NCBI RefSeq assembly: GCF_000934605.2
Contig: NZ_CP010897.2
Span: 558,001 to 622,000 of the forward strand
DNA length: 64,000 nucleotides
Reading direction: 5' to 3'
Source: Pandoraea vervacti
GTDB taxonomy: Bacteria > Pseudomonadota > Gammaproteobacteria > Burkholderiales > Burkholderiaceae
This document shows positions 34,331 to 42,171 of this stretch, piece by piece (position 1 is the first letter of the stretch; the number at the start of each line of letters is the position of its first letter). The notes under the pieces were generated by a model. It searched no databases. It was not told the DNA's origin and worked only from the letters and a program-made list of their open reading frames with translations. Both the position numbers and the translations under genes were made by a program.

Positions 34331-34366
34331 TGCGGACGTGACTGCGGACGTGACTGCGGACGTGAC
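34331..34366. repeat. Three tandem copies of a 12-bp unit
   Basis: TGCGGACGTGAC is repeated exactly three times (34331-34342, 34343-34354, 34355-34366), between the ctaE terminator and the IS110 element. No function is apparent. Confidence 0.9.
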
Positions 34367-34429
34367 GGGCGCTTGCCGGATAGGCCAGTAGGGGCTTTCA
34401 GGCCAATCGCCGAAGGCGTGGGGGGGTGC

Positions 34430-35760
34430 CCCTATGTAGTTCGTCAAGCACTGGGGTCCGTTTTGGGTTGATAAAAAGTGCCGTCGCGTAGCATGGCAAA
34501 AAGGACGTCGCAGCGCCGGCGAGCCAGCGCGATAAGTGCCTGGTTGTGGCGCTTGCCCTGCTGGATTTTTCGACTGTAGTAAGCCCTTGAGATCGGGTCT
34601 CGCAAAGCCGCAAAGGCCGAGAGAAACAGGGCGCGTTTGAGTACCTTATTGCCACGTCGAGAGGGGTGTTCGCCGCGAATCGAGGCGCCAGAGCGCCGGG
34701 TCACCGGCGCTAGGCCAGCATAGGCCGCCAGGTGGGCGGCCGAGGCAAAGGCCTTGTGCGCCACCTCGGTCAGGAGTCGCGCTGCGGTCCTGAGCCCGAC
34801 TCCGGGCATGCTGCTCAGGACCGGCCAAAGAGGGTTGCTTTGCACCAGGCGCTCGACCTCGGCGGCGATCTCGTCGCGTTGCTTGCGTAGGGCGGCCAGT
34901 TGCTGGGCCAGACGCGGCATCACCAGCGTGGCGGCATGAGTACCCGGCACGACTACGGTTTGTTCGGTAAGCGCCTGCGCGATGTCGGCGGCCAAGCTCT
35001 TGCCAATGCGTGGTGCGAGCTTGATCAGGCGATTCGCCAGCGTTTTTTGGCCCGCGGCCGCCAGTGCTGCGGGTGAGGGGTAGCGCTCAAGCAGATCGAG
35101 CACGGCGGGATGATCCAGGCGAGGTCCGAGCACGCGCTCAAGCGCGGGATGAATCTGCGTGAGCAGGCCGCGAATGCGGTTGCTGGTTTGGTTGGCTTGG
35201 GCGGCCAGGTCGTCGTCGAAGCCACACAGCATAGTGAGCTCGGCGAGCGGCTCATCGGCCAGACGCAATGAGCGCAGCGTATGCGGCATGGTGCGTGCGG
35301 CATCTGCGATGACGGCGGCGTCGCGCGCGTCGGTCTTGGCTTCGCCTGCGTGCAGGTCGGCGATGCGACGCATAGCCAGACCTGGCAAGTAGGCGACTAG
35401 CGTACCGGCGTCGCGGGCTACGGCCAGCGGCAGTGCGCCGATGGTAGCCGGCTGATCGACGACGAACAGGAGCTGGCCGTGGGCTTTCAACTCATCGATG
35501 AGGGCGCGCAGTTGGGTCTCATCGTTAGGCAGGGCCTTGTTGTAGAGGCGACGGCCGTTGCGATCGAGAGCGACGGCATGGTGGTGGCCTTTGCCGACGT
35601 CGACGCCGATGAAGACATCGACGGCGTCATGAAGTGGAAAGTTATGCATTGCAGTTGGCACAAAAAGTGAATTGGCCTGCAAGAACCCTGGTGGCAAGTC
35701 TCGGCATCCACGTTACGGACGGCGTCGGAATATCCGTGCCAAACCCCTATCAGCGATCAC
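34430..35760 (-). mobile_element. IS110-family insertion sequence (ends not resolved)
   Basis: The element carries one DEDD transposase on the - strand plus non-coding flanks. IS110 elements lack clear terminal repeats and target duplications, so the limits given are approximate. Noncoding sequence beyond the transposase start (35650 onward) is where IS110-group elements encode their guide (bridge) RNA. The element separates ctaE from the DUF2909-surf1-ctaA genes. Confidence 0.55.
34444..35649 (-). CDS. IS110-family transposase
   Basis: 401 residues from ATG 35649 (MHNFPLHDAVDVFIGVDVGK). The N-terminal DEDD RuvC-like domain shows FIGVDVGKGHHHAV and later EAKTDARDAAVIADAAR. The C-terminal Transposase_20 domain has SMPGVGLRTAARLL and the conserved serine region YAGLAPVTRRSGASIRGEHPSRRGNK-type stretch (about residues 305-335). 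It appears intact, with no frameshift or internal stop, so the element may be active. Confidence 0.93.
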   Translation of the reverse strand: MHNFPLHDAVDVFIGVDVGKGHHHAVALDRNGRRLYNKALPNDETQLRALIDELKAHGQLLFVVDQPATIGALPLAVARDAGTLVAYLPGLAMRRIADLHAGEAKTDARDAAVIADAARTMPHTLRSLRLADEPLAELTMLCGFDDDLAAQANQTSNRIRGLLTQIHPALERVLGPRLDHPAVLDLLERYPSPAALAAAGQKTLANRLIKLAPRIGKSLAADIAQALTEQTVVVPGTHAATLVMPRLAQQLAALRKQRDEIAAEVERLVQSNPLWPVLSSMPGVGLRTAARLLTEVAHKAFASAAHLAAYAGLAPVTRRSGASIRGEHPSRRGNKVLKRALFLSAFAALRDPISRAYYSRKIQQGKRHNQALIALARRRCDVLFAMLRDGTFYQPKTDPSA

Positions 35761-36024
35761 CAGCCACCCACCAGACCCGGTGACAACACCCCCCGGATCA
35801 TGGTTACGACTGGGGGCGGGAATCATGCCGGGCCTGGCTGGCCAAAACCTCGATTATCGAGGTGCGAACATAGTAACGGGGGCGGCCTTATGTCGCAGCG
35901 TCGCAATGTCATCGCTTGACGCGCCGCGATGCATCGGCGCCCGGCGCAGAAAGACGTTCTTTGGCGCAAGGCGAAGCGACAGGGAAGGGGTGCGGCCTTT
36001 TGCCGCAGGGGGGCGGTGCGGGAC
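35650..36024. other. Non-coding region between the IS110 transposase and DUF2909
   Basis: A 375-bp stretch that probably includes the outer end of the IS110 element and the original ctaE-DUF2909 spacer. It contains a perfect dyad ACCTCGA/TCGAGGT at 35847-35863. A structured guide RNA of the element would be expected in the part next to the transposase start. Confidence 0.4.
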
Positions 36025-36228
36025 TCAGTATCGTATGCCCGTGCTGTGAATCCAGCCCATCCAGTTGGCGAACAGGATGAGCAGGAACAGCGTCACCGAC
36101 AGGCCGACGCGCACGGCGAGCGATTGCACGGTGCGGTTCGATCGGCCCTTGTCCCGCATCATGAAAAACAATGCGGACGCCAGACTGCCGAGAATCAGGA
36201 CGAAGGCGATGGCAACGATGATGCGCAT
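36025..36228 (-). CDS. DUF2909 twin-transmembrane protein
   Basis: 67 residues from ATG 36228 (MRIIVAIAFVLILGSLASAL). Two hydrophobic helices (residues 2-24 and 44-60) flank a basic loop RDKGRSNRTVQ. This matches DUF2909 small proteins that sit opposite surf1 in betaproteobacterial oxidase loci. The function is unknown. Confidence 0.82.
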   Translation of the reverse strand: MRIIVAIAFVLILGSLASALFFMMRDKGRSNRTVQSLAVRVGLSVTLFLLILFANWMGWIHSTGIRY

Positions 36229-36357
36229 GATGTATCCGGGCACGGGAATGTTTCATTATCGGGCAATGCCCTTGTGCTGGCACGCTGCAATGCAGTGTAT
36301 CCCGCCCGTGTCGTGCGCCATCGGACGGCAGCAGCGACTGGTGGACAAGGAACGTAC

Positions 36358-37116
36358 GTGTTGAAAACCCTTTTGCGTGGCATGCGGCCGGTGCCGACGG
36401 TGCTGATTCTGCTGGGCGTGATGCTGAGCGCGTCGCTTGGCGTGTGGCAGTATCAGCGCGCGCAGATGCGCCTGGCGCGCCAGGCACAGATCGAACACGC
36501 AGAGCGTGCGCCGGTGATCGCACTTGGCGACAGGGCCTATTCGCTCGCAGACGTTACACACCGACGGGTCCGCGTGACCGGGCGTTTTTTGACGAACCGT
36601 GTGGTGTATCTGGACAACCGGCCGCGCAACGAATTGCCCGGCTTCTATGTGGTGATGGCGTTGCAGGTGTCGCCCGAGCACGTCGTACTCGTCAATCGTG
36701 GCTGGTTGCCGCGGGATTTGCGCGATCGCGAAGCGATCATGCCGTACGCCACCCCGGCGGGCGACGTTACGATAGAAGGCATTGCCGCACAGGATCCGTC
36801 ACGTGCCTTCGAACTGGGGCACGGTGGCTCGGCTGCGGGGCTGGCGATTCGCCAGAATCTGGACGTGGCGGATTACGCGCGTGAAACGTCGCTGCCGTTG
36901 CAACCGTTCGTCATCATGCAGACGAACGACACGGGCGACCACTTGCTGCGCGACTGGCCCGCGCCGGCGAGCGGCGCGGATCGCAACTATGGTTATATGG
37001 TGCAGTGGTTCGGCCTGTCGTTGATACTGGCGTTGCTCGGTCTGCGACTGGCGTATCGACGCGGCCGTCGGCTGACGTCGACCACCGATGGGCGCGATGG
37101 GCTAAATCACGCGTAA
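36358..37116 (+). CDS. SURF1-family oxidase assembly protein
   Basis: 252 residues from GTG 36358 with AAGGA 6 nt upstream; TTG 36361 is the alternative. An N-terminal membrane helix (VPTVLILLGVMLSASLGVWQYQRA, about residues 11-34) and a C-terminal one (MVQWFGLSLILALLGLRLA) enclose a periplasmic domain with the SURF1 marks VYLDNRPRNELPGFYVV and VLVNRGWLPR. It helps deliver heme a to subunit I. Divergent from DUF2909 and followed by the thioredoxin-fold gene. Confidence 0.92.
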   Translation: MLKTLLRGMRPVPTVLILLGVMLSASLGVWQYQRAQMRLARQAQIEHAERAPVIALGDRAYSLADVTHRRVRVTGRFLTNRVVYLDNRPRNELPGFYVVMALQVSPEHVVLVNRGWLPRDLRDREAIMPYATPAGDVTIEGIAAQDPSRAFELGHGGSAAGLAIRQNLDVADYARETSLPLQPFVIMQTNDTGDHLLRDWPAPASGADRNYGYMVQWFGLSLILALLGLRLAYRRGRRLTSTTDGRDGLNHA

Positions 37117-37191
37117 CGGTATGACGGCATGTCGGCATGGTGGCTGCCATCGGCATGGCGTGGGCATAAGGCATAAGTGCAAAAGGTGAAT

Positions 37192-37836
37192 ATGAGTGCA
37201 GACGTGAGGACCGCCGCAAACGCGGGGAACCCCGGCAATCCCGCCATCGACCCGGGGCAGCGACGTCGGGCGCGACGTATGCTCGTCCTGCTGTTCGCCG
37301 TGTGTGCGGCGCCCGCAGTCGCGGCGTATCTCATGTATTTCGTCTTCAAACCGCAGGGCGGCACCTCGGCCTACGGCAAGTTGATCGAACCGCAGCGACC
37401 GCTACCCACATTGGTCGTCCATGATGACGAGTCCGGCGAGGACCTGCCGCTGGCGTCCCTCAAGGGCAAGTGGCTGATGATCAGTGCGGATACCGCGACC
37501 TGCGATGAGAACTGCGTCAGCAAGCTGTTCTACATGCGGCAGATCCGTGTGTTGCAGGGCAATGAGCGCACGCGCGTGGAGACACTGTGGCTCGTCACCG
37601 ACGCCTCGGCCGTGTCGAAGCAGATCGACGACGCGTATCCCGACACGCGGCGTTTGCGCGCCGATCCGGTCGCCCTCGCCGCGTGGCTGCCGACACAGGA
37701 GGGCACCGGCTTGCGCGACCACATTTATCTGGTCGACCCGCTGGGCAACCTGATGATGGCGTTCCCGAAGAACGCCGATCCGGGCAAGATCAAGAGCGAC
37801 CTGTCGCGACTGCTCAAATGGTCCGGCACGGGTTGA
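37192..37836 (+). CDS. Membrane-anchored thioredoxin-fold protein of the cox locus
   Basis: 214 residues from ATG 37192 with AAGGTG upstream. One membrane helix at about 32-50, then a periplasmic domain resembling SCO/thioredoxin folds. LASLKGKWLMISADTATCDENCVSKLFYMRQ carries a CxxxC pair where SCO proteins bind copper, but the distal SCO histidine is not obvious. It may assist CuA assembly or disulfide handling in subunit II. It lies between surf1 and ctaA. Confidence 0.75.
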   Translation: MSADVRTAANAGNPGNPAIDPGQRRRARRMLVLLFAVCAAPAVAAYLMYFVFKPQGGTSAYGKLIEPQRPLPTLVVHDDESGEDLPLASLKGKWLMISADTATCDENCVSKLFYMRQIRVLQGNERTRVETLWLVTDASAVSKQIDDAYPDTRRLRADPVALAAWLPTQEGTGLRDHIYLVDPLGNLMMAFPKNADPGKIKSDLSRLLKWSGTG

Positions 37837-37944
37837 TGCGGAGAGCGGAGTGGGCGCCAACTTGTGATGCAGGATGGTGCCGGAATGAACCCCGCGCGTG
37901 GCGTCGCGCCACGCCAGACATGACGAAGAACTGACGTAAAACCA

Positions 37945-39144
37945 ATGCTTTACCTTCTGGAACTGGGCTTCATCGGCCTGTGCATCGCGGTGCTGCCGCT
38001 CGGCTGGGTGGTGTTGCGCCGTGACGCCAACAAGTACCGCAAACTGGCCTGGGTGACGACCTATCTCACGCTCGACCTGATCATGTTCGGCGGCTTCACA
38101 CGGCTGACGGATTCGGGGCTGGGCTGTCCCGACTGGCCGGGGTGCTACGGCACGTCGTCGCCGTTTGCGGCGCACGCCGACATCCACGCCGCGCAACTGC
38201 TGTTGCCGAGCGGGCCGGTCACCTTCGTGAAGGCGTGGATCGAGATGATCCACCGCTATTTCGCCATGGCGGTGGGCGTGCTCATCATCGTGCTGATGGT
38301 CATGGCCTGGGTGAAGCGCCGCGAACTGAAGCAGTCGCCGTGGCTCGCCACAGGGTTGCTGGTCCTCGTTTGCGTGCAAGGCGCATTCGGCGCATGGACG
38401 GTCACGATGAAGCTCCAGCCGGTGATCGTGTCCATTCACCTGATGCTGGCGCTCACACTATTGGGCTCGCTTGCCTGGCTGGCCTCGCGACAGATGCCGC
38501 TCGCGAGCGTCGCCGCCGACCCCGGGGCCTTGCGGTGGCGCACTGCGGCGCTGATCGGCCTGGCGTTGCTCGTCTTCCAGATTGCCCTTGGCGGATGGGT
38601 AAGTACCAACTACGCTGTATTGGCATGTACCGACTTCCCAACGTGTCAGGGTCAATGGATACCGCCGATGGACTTCCACAACGGCTTCAAGCTGTGGCGT
38701 GAACTGGGCAAGACGGCTGGCGGCGAGGTGATTCCCATGGACGCGCTCGTGGCAATCCATTGGGCGCATCGCACTTTCGCCGTGGTCGTGGTGCTGTATC
38801 TGGCGTGGCTGGCGAGCCGGCTGCGACGTCATGCCGCGCTCAGAAGGCTGTCGATTCTGGTATTGATACTGGTGCTCGTGCAATTTGCCACGGGGCTGTC
38901 GAACATCGTTTTCCAATGGCCGTTGCTCAACGCCATCGCGCACAACGGCGGGGCGGCCGTCCTGCTGCTTTTGCTCGTCATGTTAAACTACCGCATTCGC
39001 GCCGCCGGGCTCGTCCAAGAGTTTGAAGCGGCGCCTTTTGCGTCCGGCCTGATGAATCAGGCAGACCTTTCGGCCCGCCAGACGCCTCTCTCCACCGCGG
39101 AGCCGGCTGCCGCACCGCTCGGCGCCCCCACTGGCCCGGCGTAG
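37945..39144 (+). CDS. ctaA: Heme A synthase (Cox15/CtaA)
   Basis: 399 residues with eight predicted helices in two four-helix halves. Motifs GGFTRLTDSGLGCPDWPGCYG-type (residues 51-71), EMIHRYFAMAVG, VSTNYAVLACTDFPTCQG and AIHWAHRTFAVVV contain the heme-binding histidines and the cysteine pair. It oxidises the C8 methyl of heme O to make heme A. ctaB, which makes heme O, follows 16 bp downstream. Confidence 0.96.
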   Translation: MLYLLELGFIGLCIAVLPLGWVVLRRDANKYRKLAWVTTYLTLDLIMFGGFTRLTDSGLGCPDWPGCYGTSSPFAAHADIHAAQLLLPSGPVTFVKAWIEMIHRYFAMAVGVLIIVLMVMAWVKRRELKQSPWLATGLLVLVCVQGAFGAWTVTMKLQPVIVSIHLMLALTLLGSLAWLASRQMPLASVAADPGALRWRTAALIGLALLVFQIALGGWVSTNYAVLACTDFPTCQGQWIPPMDFHNGFKLWRELGKTAGGEVIPMDALVAIHWAHRTFAVVVVLYLAWLASRLRRHAALRRLSILVLILVLVQFATGLSNIVFQWPLLNAIAHNGGAAVLLLLLVMLNYRIRAAGLVQEFEAAPFASGLMNQADLSARQTPLSTAEPAAAPLGAPTGPA

Positions 39145-39160
39145 CGCATTGCCTTCAGAT

Positions 39161-40066
39161 ATGAAAAGCACGACCCTTCCCCATCCGCCAGCCAGCCGTA
39201 TCGCGCAGTACTGGGCGCTGACCAAGCCCCGCGTGACGCAGCTCGCTGTGTTCTGTGCCGTGATCGGCATGTTCCTGTCCACGCGCGGCATGGTGCCGTG
39301 GCAGGTGCTGATCGGCGGCACCATCGGCATCTGGCTGCTCGCCGGATCCGCCTTCGCCGTGAACTGCCTGATCGAGCAACGCGTGGATGCGCTCATGCGC
39401 CGCACCGCGTGGCGTCCGTCCGCACGCGGCGAGATCGCCCCGTGGCAAATCATCGTCTTCTCGACGATTCTGGGCGGCGCCGGCATGGTGGTGCTCTACA
39501 CGTTCACCAATGCGCTGACGATGTGGCTCACGCTGGGGACGTTCGTCGGCTATGCGTTGATCTACACCATCATCCTCAAGCCCTCCACGCCGCAGAACAT
39601 CGTGATCGGCGGCGCTGCCGGGGCGATGCCGCCCGCGCTGGGCTGGGCGGCGGTCACCGGCGCCGTGCCGGCCGACGCGTGGATTCTCGTGCTCATCATC
39701 TTCGTGTGGACGCCGCCGCACTTCTGGGCGCTCGCCCTCTATCGCCGTCAGGACTACGTGAACTCCGGTCTGCCCATGCTGCCGATCACGCACGGCGAGA
39801 AGTACACGCGTCTGCAAATCCTGCTCTACAGCGTGGTGCTGTTCGCCGTGTCGTTGCTGCCGTTCGCGCATCGCATGAGCGGGTATCTGTATCTGGTGAG
39901 CGCCGTGGTGCTCTCGGGCATCTTCCTGGGATACGCCGTCAAGCTGTGGCGCAAGTATTCCGATGAGCTCTCGCGCTCGATGTTCCGCTACTCGATCGTC
40001 TATCTTTCGCTGCTGTTCGCGGCGTTGCTCGTCGATCATTACGTACAGATCTATCTGCTGGGCTGA
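39161..40066 (+). CDS. ctaB: Protoheme IX farnesyltransferase (heme O synthase)
   Basis: 301 residues from ATG 39161; a TTG 12 nt upstream is less likely. UbiA-type prenyltransferase with about nine helices. The start YWALTKPRVTQLAVFCAVIG and the acidic motif NCLIEQRVDALMRRT (corresponding to the NxxxDxxxD site) are visible, and the second motif is YRRQDYVNSGLPMLP. It attaches a farnesyl group to heme B to give heme O, the substrate of CtaA. Confidence 0.96.
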   Translation: MKSTTLPHPPASRIAQYWALTKPRVTQLAVFCAVIGMFLSTRGMVPWQVLIGGTIGIWLLAGSAFAVNCLIEQRVDALMRRTAWRPSARGEIAPWQIIVFSTILGGAGMVVLYTFTNALTMWLTLGTFVGYALIYTIILKPSTPQNIVIGGAAGAMPPALGWAAVTGAVPADAWILVLIIFVWTPPHFWALALYRRQDYVNSGLPMLPITHGEKYTRLQILLYSVVLFAVSLLPFAHRMSGYLYLVSAVVLSGIFLGYAVKLWRKYSDELSRSMFRYSIVYLSLLFAALLVDHYVQIYLLG

Positions 40067-40099
40067 GCACGTCGCAAGTCCGCAGACTGCATCACGACG

Positions 40100-40145
40100 A
40101 CAGGCGCGTTACGGTATTCCCGACCGGCGCGCCTGTTGTATTTTC
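40100..40145 (+). terminator. Hairpin after ctaB
   Basis: ACAGGCGCG (40100-40108) pairs with CGCGCCTGT (40128-40136), followed by TGTATTTTC. A likely terminator or attenuator between ctaB and the SCO gene. Confidence 0.65.
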
Positions 40146-40184
40146 GGAAGGCGTTTTTTCCATACGTTCTGGGGTCATTCGTTC

Positions 40185-40790
40185 ATGAATCTTGCTGTCA
40201 TCTGGTTGCGCCGCGCGATGTGGCTTATGGGGCTCACCGTACTTCTCGCCGCATGCGGCAAGCAAGGCCCGACGTTCACGAGTCTGGATATCACCGGCAA
40301 CAAGGAATTCGCGCAGGACTTCGCGTTGCAGGACCCGCAGGGCAAAACCCGCACGCTGGCCGATTACAAGGGGCGGGCGGTGGTGATGTTCTTCGGCTAC
40401 ACGCATTGCCCGGACGTTTGCCCGACCACGATGGCCGAACTCAACCAGGTCATGCAAAAGCTCGGCCCGGACGACGCCAAGCGTGTGCAGGTGCTGTTTG
40501 TGACCGTCGACCCGCAGCGAGACACCGCGGAACTGATGGGGCAGTACGTGCCGGCATTCAATCCGGCGTTCGTGGGTCTGCGTCCGGCTGACGACGCAGC
40601 GCTCAAGACTCTGACCAAGTCGTTTCGCGTGGTCGTCAACAAGGTCGAGGGATCCACGCCGAACAACTACACCATCGATCACACCGCGGGCATTTACGTG
40701 TTCGATCCGAGCGGGCAATTGCGTCTGTTCATGCGCCCCGACGAGCCTGTCGACGCCATGGCCAAGGACCTGAAGGCGCTGCTGAGCTAA
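40185..40790 (+). CDS. SCO1/SenC/PrrC-family copper chaperone, lipoprotein
   Basis: 201 residues from ATG 40185 (MNLAVIWLRRAMWLMGLTVL). A lipobox LLAAC puts the mature N-terminal cysteine at residue 23, tethering it to the membrane. The copper site is complete: GYTHCPDVCPTT (CxxxC) and the distal histidine in NNYTIDHTAGIYVF. It loads CuA in subunit II. It is the last gene of the cox locus and is followed by a strong terminator shared with the converging cyd operon. Confidence 0.95.
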   Translation: MNLAVIWLRRAMWLMGLTVLLAACGKQGPTFTSLDITGNKEFAQDFALQDPQGKTRTLADYKGRAVVMFFGYTHCPDVCPTTMAELNQVMQKLGPDDAKRVQVLFVTVDPQRDTAELMGQYVPAFNPAFVGLRPADDAALKTLTKSFRVVVNKVEGSTPNNYTIDHTAGIYVFDPSGQLRLFMRPDEPVDAMAKDLKALLS

Positions 40791-40813
40791 GTTGTCGCCA
40801 GCGGTCGTCCATC

Positions 40814-40845
40814 CAAAAAAATCGCGCCTCTGGAGGCGCGATTTT
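40814..40845. terminator. Bidirectional terminator between SCO and cydX
   Basis: AAAATCGCGCCTC (40818-40830) pairs with GAGGCGCGATTTT (40833-40845), with A and T tracts on both sides. Both oxidase loci end here. Confidence 0.93.
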
Positions 40846-40875
40846 CATTGCTGCGTCAGATGGCGCAAGTCGGCT

Positions 40876-40992
40876 TCAGTTGCCTTCCTGACTGCGACGT
40901 TCGAGATCGTCATGCGCTTCGAACCACATCACGTTGATGATGCCGAACGCGAGCGCGAGGCCAAGGCCGAGAATCCAAGAGAAGTACCACAT
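40876..40992 (-). CDS. cydX: Cytochrome bd oxidase small subunit CydX
   Basis: A 38-residue protein beginning MWYFSWILGLGLALAFGIIN and ending in an acidic tail. One membrane helix and the conserved WYFSWILG start identify CydX, which stabilises the bd-oxidase hemes. It is 15 bp after cydB and is the last gene of the cyd operon. Confidence 0.93.
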   Translation of the reverse strand: MWYFSWILGLGLALAFGIINVMWFEAHDDLERRSQEGN

Positions 40993-41007
40993 GTCGCGAC
41001 TCCTTGA

Positions 41008-42150
41008 TCAGTACATCGTGTGCGGGTTGTCGTTGACCGTCTCGATCGTCACGCGGCCACGAATCACGCGATACACCCAGCCGGTGTAGAGCAGAACGAT
41101 GGGCAGGAAGACGACCACGGCGATAAGCATGATTTGCAGCGTGAGCTGACTCGACGTCGCGTCCCAGACCGTGAGGCTGCTGCCCGGCGCGGTGGCCGAG
41201 GGCATCACGAACGGGAACATCGAGAAGCCGGCAGTCAGAATGATGCCGGCCATCATCAGCCCGGTGACGACGAACGTCCAGGCATAGGCGCGGCTGGTCG
41301 CGAGCAGGGCGGCGAGCAGCGCGCACAGGCAGGCGACGACCGGCGCCGCGATCATCCACGGATACGTCTGGTAGTTCGTGAGCCACAGGCCCGGACCGGT
41401 CGTGACCTGCTTCATGAGTGGATTGGCCGGTGCATTGGTCGCGCCCATGTTTGTGATGGCGAAGCCGTCGACATGCGTCGCCACGATCACGCCCGCCACC
41501 AGGAACAGGAGCAGCGTGCCGAGTGCGGTCATGCGCATGATGCGTCCGGCGCGCGCCGCCACGATCGGATCGGCCTTCATGCGAAGGTGTGCCGCACCGT
41601 GCGTGAGCAGCATGAGCAGACTGACCAGTCCGCAGAGCAGCGCAAACGGGTTGAGCAGCGCCCAGAACGAGCCCGTGTAGGTGGAGCGCAGCGTGTTGTC
41701 GAACGAGAACGGCAGGCCGAGCAGCAAGTTGCCGAACGCCACGCCAAACACCAGCGACGGTACCGTGCTGCCCACGAACAGCGCCCAGTCCCACGCGTTA
41801 CGCCAGCGAGCGCTCGGCAACTTGTTGCGGTAGTCGAAGCCGACAGGTCGCAGGAACAGCGCGAAGAGCACGAGCAACAGCGCCCAGTAAAGGCCCGAGA
41901 AGGCGGCGGCGTAGACGAGCGGCCACGCGGCGAACATCGCCCCGCCCGCCGTGACGAACCACACCTGATTGCCTTCCCACGTCGGTGCGACGGTGTTGAT
42001 GATGACGCGTCGCTCCGCGTCCGTCTTGCCCAGGAATGGCAGCAGCGTGCCGGTGCCCATGTCGAAGCCGTCGAAGAAGGCGAAGCCGATCAGCAGCACG
42101 CCGATGAGCACCCACCAGATCAGCTTGAGGATGGTGTAATCGATCATCAT
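41008..42150 (-). CDS. cydB: Cytochrome bd ubiquinol oxidase subunit II
   Basis: 380 residues (ATG 42150 or the next codon). The start DYTILKLIWWVLIGVLLIGFAFFDGFDMG and PTWEGNQVWFVTAGGAMFAAWP-type segments (about residues 5-33 and 51-72) are typical of CydB; nine helices are predicted. Together with CydA it forms the high-affinity quinol oxidase that reduces O2 without pumping protons, useful at low oxygen or under stress. Confidence 0.96.
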   Translation of the reverse strand: MMIDYTILKLIWWVLIGVLLIGFAFFDGFDMGTGTLLPFLGKTDAERRVIINTVAPTWEGNQVWFVTAGGAMFAAWPLVYAAAFSGLYWALLLVLFALFLRPVGFDYRNKLPSARWRNAWDWALFVGSTVPSLVFGVAFGNLLLGLPFSFDNTLRSTYTGSFWALLNPFALLCGLVSLLMLLTHGAAHLRMKADPIVAARAGRIMRMTALGTLLLFLVAGVIVATHVDGFAITNMGATNAPANPLMKQVTTGPGLWLTNYQTYPWMIAAPVVACLCALLAALLATSRAYAWTFVVTGLMMAGIILTAGFSMFPFVMPSATAPGSSLTVWDATSSQLTLQIMLIAVVVFLPIVLLYTGWVYRVIRGRVTIETVNDNPHTMY

Positions 42151-42171
42151 GATGTCGTGTCTCCCTGACGA

